Assembly: GCF_020709055.1 (NCBI RefSeq)
Contig: NZ_JAJFCK010000011.1
Span: 1-64,000, forward strand
Length of the DNA: 64,000 nt
Direction of reading: 5' to 3'
Source: Ruminococcus callidus
GTDB taxonomy: Bacteria > Bacillota > Clostridia > Oscillospirales > Ruminococcaceae
Part shown: positions 61,600 through 64,000 of the stretch, piece by piece
Layout of the letters: each line of letters begins with the position of its first letter
How positions within the stretch are numbered: the stretch's first letter is position 1
Position numbers and translations under genes: made by a program
Notes under the pieces: model-generated
What the model was told of the DNA's origin: nothing
Database searches by the model: none
What the model saw: only the letters and a program-made list of their open reading frames with translations

Positions 61600-61866
61600 T
61601 TACTTACGAATACCCAGCTTCTCAATGGTAGCACGATACCGTGCAACATCCTTCTTCTTCAGGTAGTTCAGCAGGTTTCTTCTGTGACCTACCATCTTCA
61701 GCAGACCTCTTCTGGAGTGATGGTCGTTCTTGTGTGTCTTCAGATGTGCAGTCAGGTCGTTGATTCTCTGAGTGAGAATTGCGATCTGTACTTCCGGAGA
61801 ACCAGTATCGGTCTCATGGGTACGGTTGTTTTCGATGATTGCAGTTTTTTCTTCTTTCAACAGCAT
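61600..61866 (-). CDS. rpsO: 30S ribosomal protein S15
   Basis: An 88-residue protein of normal S15 length with the [36 protein letters not shown] core and the [21 protein letters not shown] end. It binds the central domain of 16S rRNA. The promoter is about 100 bases upstream. Confidence 0.97.
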   Translation of the reverse strand: MLLKEEKTAIIENNRTHETDTGSPEVQIAILTQRINDLTAHLKTHKNDHHSRRGLLKMVGHRRNLLNYLKKKDVARYRATIEKLGIRK

Positions 61867-61966
61867 GTTCTTTCACCTCATTTAATATTTCGTCAAGCAC
61901 ATAGAAAAAGGTAAGGTGACTTCCCGTATCGGGCTTATTCCAAAATCCAAGTACATGACAAAAAAT

Positions 61967-61995
61967 ATTATACCATATTTTCTGCGCATTGTAAA
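61967..61995 (-). promoter_or_regulatory. Promoter of rpsO-pnp
   Basis: Minus-strand TTTACA (61995-61990), 17-base spacer, TATAAT (61972-61967). A leader of about 90 bases follows, with a small CCCG-ATA-CGGG hairpin. Confidence 0.75.
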
Positions 61996-62035
61996 TATCT
62001 TTTTTGTGAATTTATTTCAGCATAGTTTCTAAAGC

Positions 62036-62065
62036 AACAAAAGCGGGCAGCGTTGCGCTGTCCGC
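62036..62065 (-). terminator. Terminator after the YesL-like gene
   Basis: A 10-bp stem GCGGACAGCG/CGCTGCCCGC (one wobble pair) with a CAA loop, followed on the minus strand by TTTTGTTGCTTT. Confidence 0.75.
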
Positions 62066-62088
62066 CTGAAAAGGGCGTTATATGGCGC

Positions 62089-63066
62089 TCAGGAAATGAT
62101 TTTTCCCTTATGAGAGCGGGAACTTGCCCTTGAACCGGTGCTTTTCTTTGCACCGCCCTTGGCAGGCTCGATGGGCTTTTCTTTTCCGCCCATATCCTCG
62201 AATAGCACCTCATCCTCTGGTGCTTCCTGAAGCAGCTCCGGATTTACCTCGCCACGCTGCTCATAGTATGGATTGATGATATATTTTTGAATGATGGGAT
62301 AGCACTGAAACACAATGACCAGCCCCAGCCAGGCAGCCGGCAGAAACGGCAGCAGGAACAGCAGAATCATGGAGTAACGGAGGTCGATAAAGACAATCGC
62401 TGCTGTGAAGAGTGCTGTAACACCGCCGACAATCAATGTGGTAACGATGTTGGTTTTCAGTGCGACCACAGTCAACGCCAGAGAGTTTTTCAGTAAATTT
62501 TTGAAAGACAGATTGGTGGAGATCAGCATGGGGAAAATATAGAAGTTCATCAGCAGAACGATGATGCCGATACTGATGGTGATTGCAAAGAAAACGTAGA
62601 GCAGCTTGTTTCCAGTCTGGCTGATGAGCTGCGGGTAGACATAGAACGCTGCAGCAAGACAGCATGCCATCAGGCAGTCCAGCATTCCCACTGCGCAGGA
62701 ATATTTAAATTCAGAGCGAAAAGTCCGGAAAAAATCGTGCACCAGAAATGTCGGCTTTTCTATCACGAAATTTTTCAGGATCTTGGTCATCGCTGCGGTT
62801 GCCGGACCGAAGAGTACAGCGAATCCAATCGCGAAGATTCCTGCCAGAATCAAACCAAAGGAAAATGTACTGTTCCACCAGAGGAAAAAGAACGTAATTG
62901 CCGCCAGAAGCGGGAGAAAGAACACAAAATACAGCAGATTTAGTTCGATCAGCTTCCAGAATTTTCGGCCGAAAATCTCCATGTACCGAAAAAAGCCTTT
63001 TTTCTTCGGTGCATTTTTGGCGATTCCCACGCCGGCACGTTCGTAATTGTTTTTGAAGAGACCCAT
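62089..63066 (-). CDS. YesL/DUF624-family membrane protein
   Basis: About 325 residues if started at the ATG at 63066; the nearest ribosome-binding site (AAAGGA) is rather far, so the start is uncertain and could lie up to 25 codons upstream. It has about six membrane segments, with FGPATAAMTKILKNFV and FRTFRSEFKYS typical of DUF624. The C-terminus is a charged Lys/Ser-rich tail. YesL-like proteins often accompany sugar ABC transporters, but none is here. The function is unknown. Confidence 0.8.
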   Translation of the reverse strand: MGLFKNNYERAGVGIAKNAPKKKGFFRYMEIFGRKFWKLIELNLLYFVFFLPLLAAITFFFLWWNSTFSFGLILAGIFAIGFAVLFGPATAAMTKILKNFVIEKPTFLVHDFFRTFRSEFKYSCAVGMLDCLMACCLAAAFYVYPQLISQTGNKLLYVFFAITISIGIIVLLMNFYIFPMLISTNLSFKNLLKNSLALTVVALKTNIVTTLIVGGVTALFTAAIVFIDLRYSMILLFLLPFLPAAWLGLVIVFQCYPIIQKYIINPYYEQRGEVNPELLQEAPEDEVLFEDMGGKEKPIEPAKGGAKKSTGSRASSRSHKGKIIS

Positions 63067-63122
63067 TTCTTTTTCATCAAGTCCTTTCTTTTGATCGTCC
63101 GTTTCAGTCCACGAAACGGTGC

Positions 63123-63686
63123 TTAAATTTGAGAGATACACAAAAAGCGGCAGCAGACCAGCAGTGCCATGAGAAAAATCAGCAGGACAAGAAATCGAAG
63201 ACAGTACATCCGAAGGTGATGGTACATGTTGTCCGCTGGCTCGTCACGAAAGAGATAGCAGGCGGATTTCGCAGAAAACCGCAAAGATTCTCTGGCAGCT
63301 ACCACAAAAATCACGGAGAGTGGCACAAAACAGATCAGCAGTCCGACACTGTGGAGCAGAAAGCTTCCGGAAGTGCGGAGCTGCCCTAAAATAGTTACAC
63401 CCATGCCGACTCCGTAACACATCAGAACGAGAATGGTGAGTGGCTGTCCGATTGCGGAAAAGCCTGCGAAGAACAGGACTGCAAACAGAAGCAGCCAGCC
63501 CCAACTCCCCCACTGGAGGCTTACAGTGTCAAACAGACGGAATACACCGGAGGCTTTTGGTACGGTATCCTGCAAGAGATATAGCAGCACACCTTCGCCG
63601 GCGTGAAGCAGCACAATTCCTGCCAATATCCAGAAGAGGCGCTGGCACTTTTCAGAGGATGTCAATGTTGTCCGTTTTCGGATCAT
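63123..63686 (-). CDS. Polytopic membrane protein, SpoIIM-like
   Basis: A 187-residue protein with about five membrane segments, starting at the ATG after GAAGGAG. The segment FAGFSAIGQPLTILVLMCYGVGMG recalls the conserved loop of SpoIIM-type proteins, but the similarity is weak. It is followed closely by the YesL-like gene and preceded by proC. The function is unproven. Confidence 0.6.
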   Translation of the reverse strand: MIRKRTTLTSSEKCQRLFWILAGIVLLHAGEGVLLYLLQDTVPKASGVFRLFDTVSLQWGSWGWLLLFAVLFFAGFSAIGQPLTILVLMCYGVGMGVTILGQLRTSGSFLLHSVGLLICFVPLSVIFVVAARESLRFSAKSACYLFRDEPADNMYHHLRMYCLRFLVLLIFLMALLVCCRFLCISQI

Positions 63687-63765
63687 GAATAAGACCACTC
63701 CTTCGCTTTGAAATACTTGATCTAGGTAATACATGCATATGAAGCGAGGAGCGGTTTAGAACCAC

Positions 63766-64000
63766 TTATTTTGCAAGTTCGTATGCACGCCTGGTGCAGT
63801 GGTCACAGGCATCCTGCACTACATCCGTCAGATTCCCCGCATAGAATCGATCCAGACCGGCAAGAGTCGTTCCGCCGGGCGAGGATACCTGCCGAATCAG
63901 TTCTGCAATGGAGTAGCCGGAATCGGTGATCATTTTTGCAGAGCCGATCAGCGACTGCGCAAACAGTTCCTTTGCTACATCGCCAGAGAGTCCAACCTGT
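63766..64000 (-). CDS. proC: Pyrroline-5-carboxylate reductase, C-terminal part
   Basis: The last ~77 codons of a gene that begins beyond the right edge. The translation holds the dimerisation-domain signature of ProC (ELIRQVSSPGGTTLAGL) and ends with AYELAK. The enzyme makes proline from pyrroline-5-carboxylate with NAD(P)H. The N-terminal nucleotide-binding part is outside the window. Confidence 0.88.
   Translation of the reverse strand, partial: QVGLSGDVAKELFAQSLIGSAKMITDSGYSIAELIRQVSSPGGTTLAGLDRFYAGNLTDVVQDACDHCTRRAYELAK

Overview
The window looks like chromosomal DNA from an anaerobic gut Firmicute, probably a Ruminococcus-like member of the Oscillospiraceae. The evidence is dockerin/EF-hand-like calcium repeats in a secreted protein, an Agr-type peptide quorum-sensing locus, a type III glutamine synthetase (GlnN), HemZ, and a complete anaerobic (cbi-type) corrin pathway. 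No rRNA, tRNA or CRISPR array was seen. Most of the window is moderately GC-rich with dense minus-strand operons. The first ~12 kb is clearly more AT-rich and reads as an accessory island.

Region 1 (1-12.3 kb), accessory island. Reading leftward on the minus strand: agrA-like LytTR regulator, agrC-like kinase, terminator, agrD-like propeptide, agrB-like processing peptidase, a 2358-residue secreted RHS/YD-repeat toxin with a pretoxin-Hint domain and a ParB-like C-terminal tip, a small candidate immunity gene, and a second near-identical Hint cassette that runs off the window. agrD, agrB and the RHS gene overlap by their start/stop codons, so the toxin appears to be translated with the quorum-sensing peptide genes. 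Just upstream lies a tyrosine recombinase gene flanked by a perfect 19-bp inverted repeat. The segment carries an outward promoter that currently fires into a terminator but would point at agrA after inversion. I infer a quorum-sensing-controlled, possibly phase-variable polymorphic toxin locus; this is the most unusual part of the window.

Region 2 (12.5-31 kb), housekeeping. One minus-strand run from a recJ promoter holds recJ, relA/spoT, an MBL hydrolase, hemZ, a hypothetical gene, kptA (RNA 2'-phosphotransferase) and rlmD. Next come a Na/Pi symporter convergent with and overlapping a CCA-adding enzyme, a thioesterase, a nitrilase, a DacF-like protein that has lost its catalytic serine and lysine, a metallophosphoesterase and an EF-G paralogue.

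Region 3 (31-49.5 kb). A CNNM/CorC-type transporter follows a long leader. Then comes an 18-gene cobalamin operon on the minus strand, in the order cbiA, cobU, cobS, cobU-like, cbiB, cobD, cbiP, cbiD, cbiET, cbiL, cbiF, cbiG, cbiH, cbiJ, cobT, cbiC, cobA, cobC, with many ATGA-type overlaps. It covers corrin ring methylation through nucleotide-loop assembly, but not cobalt chelation or cobalt uptake. A glycosyltransferase gene precedes it, and a strong terminator sits immediately before the cbiA ribosome-binding site.

Region 4 (49.6-64 kb). This holds homoserine dehydrogenase with an ACT-domain partner, glnN with a structured leader, a PIG-L deacetylase/YfhO membrane protein pair, a TM2 protein and a lipoprotein sharing a promoter module around an XRE regulator, rpsO-pnp, two membrane proteins and the end of proC.
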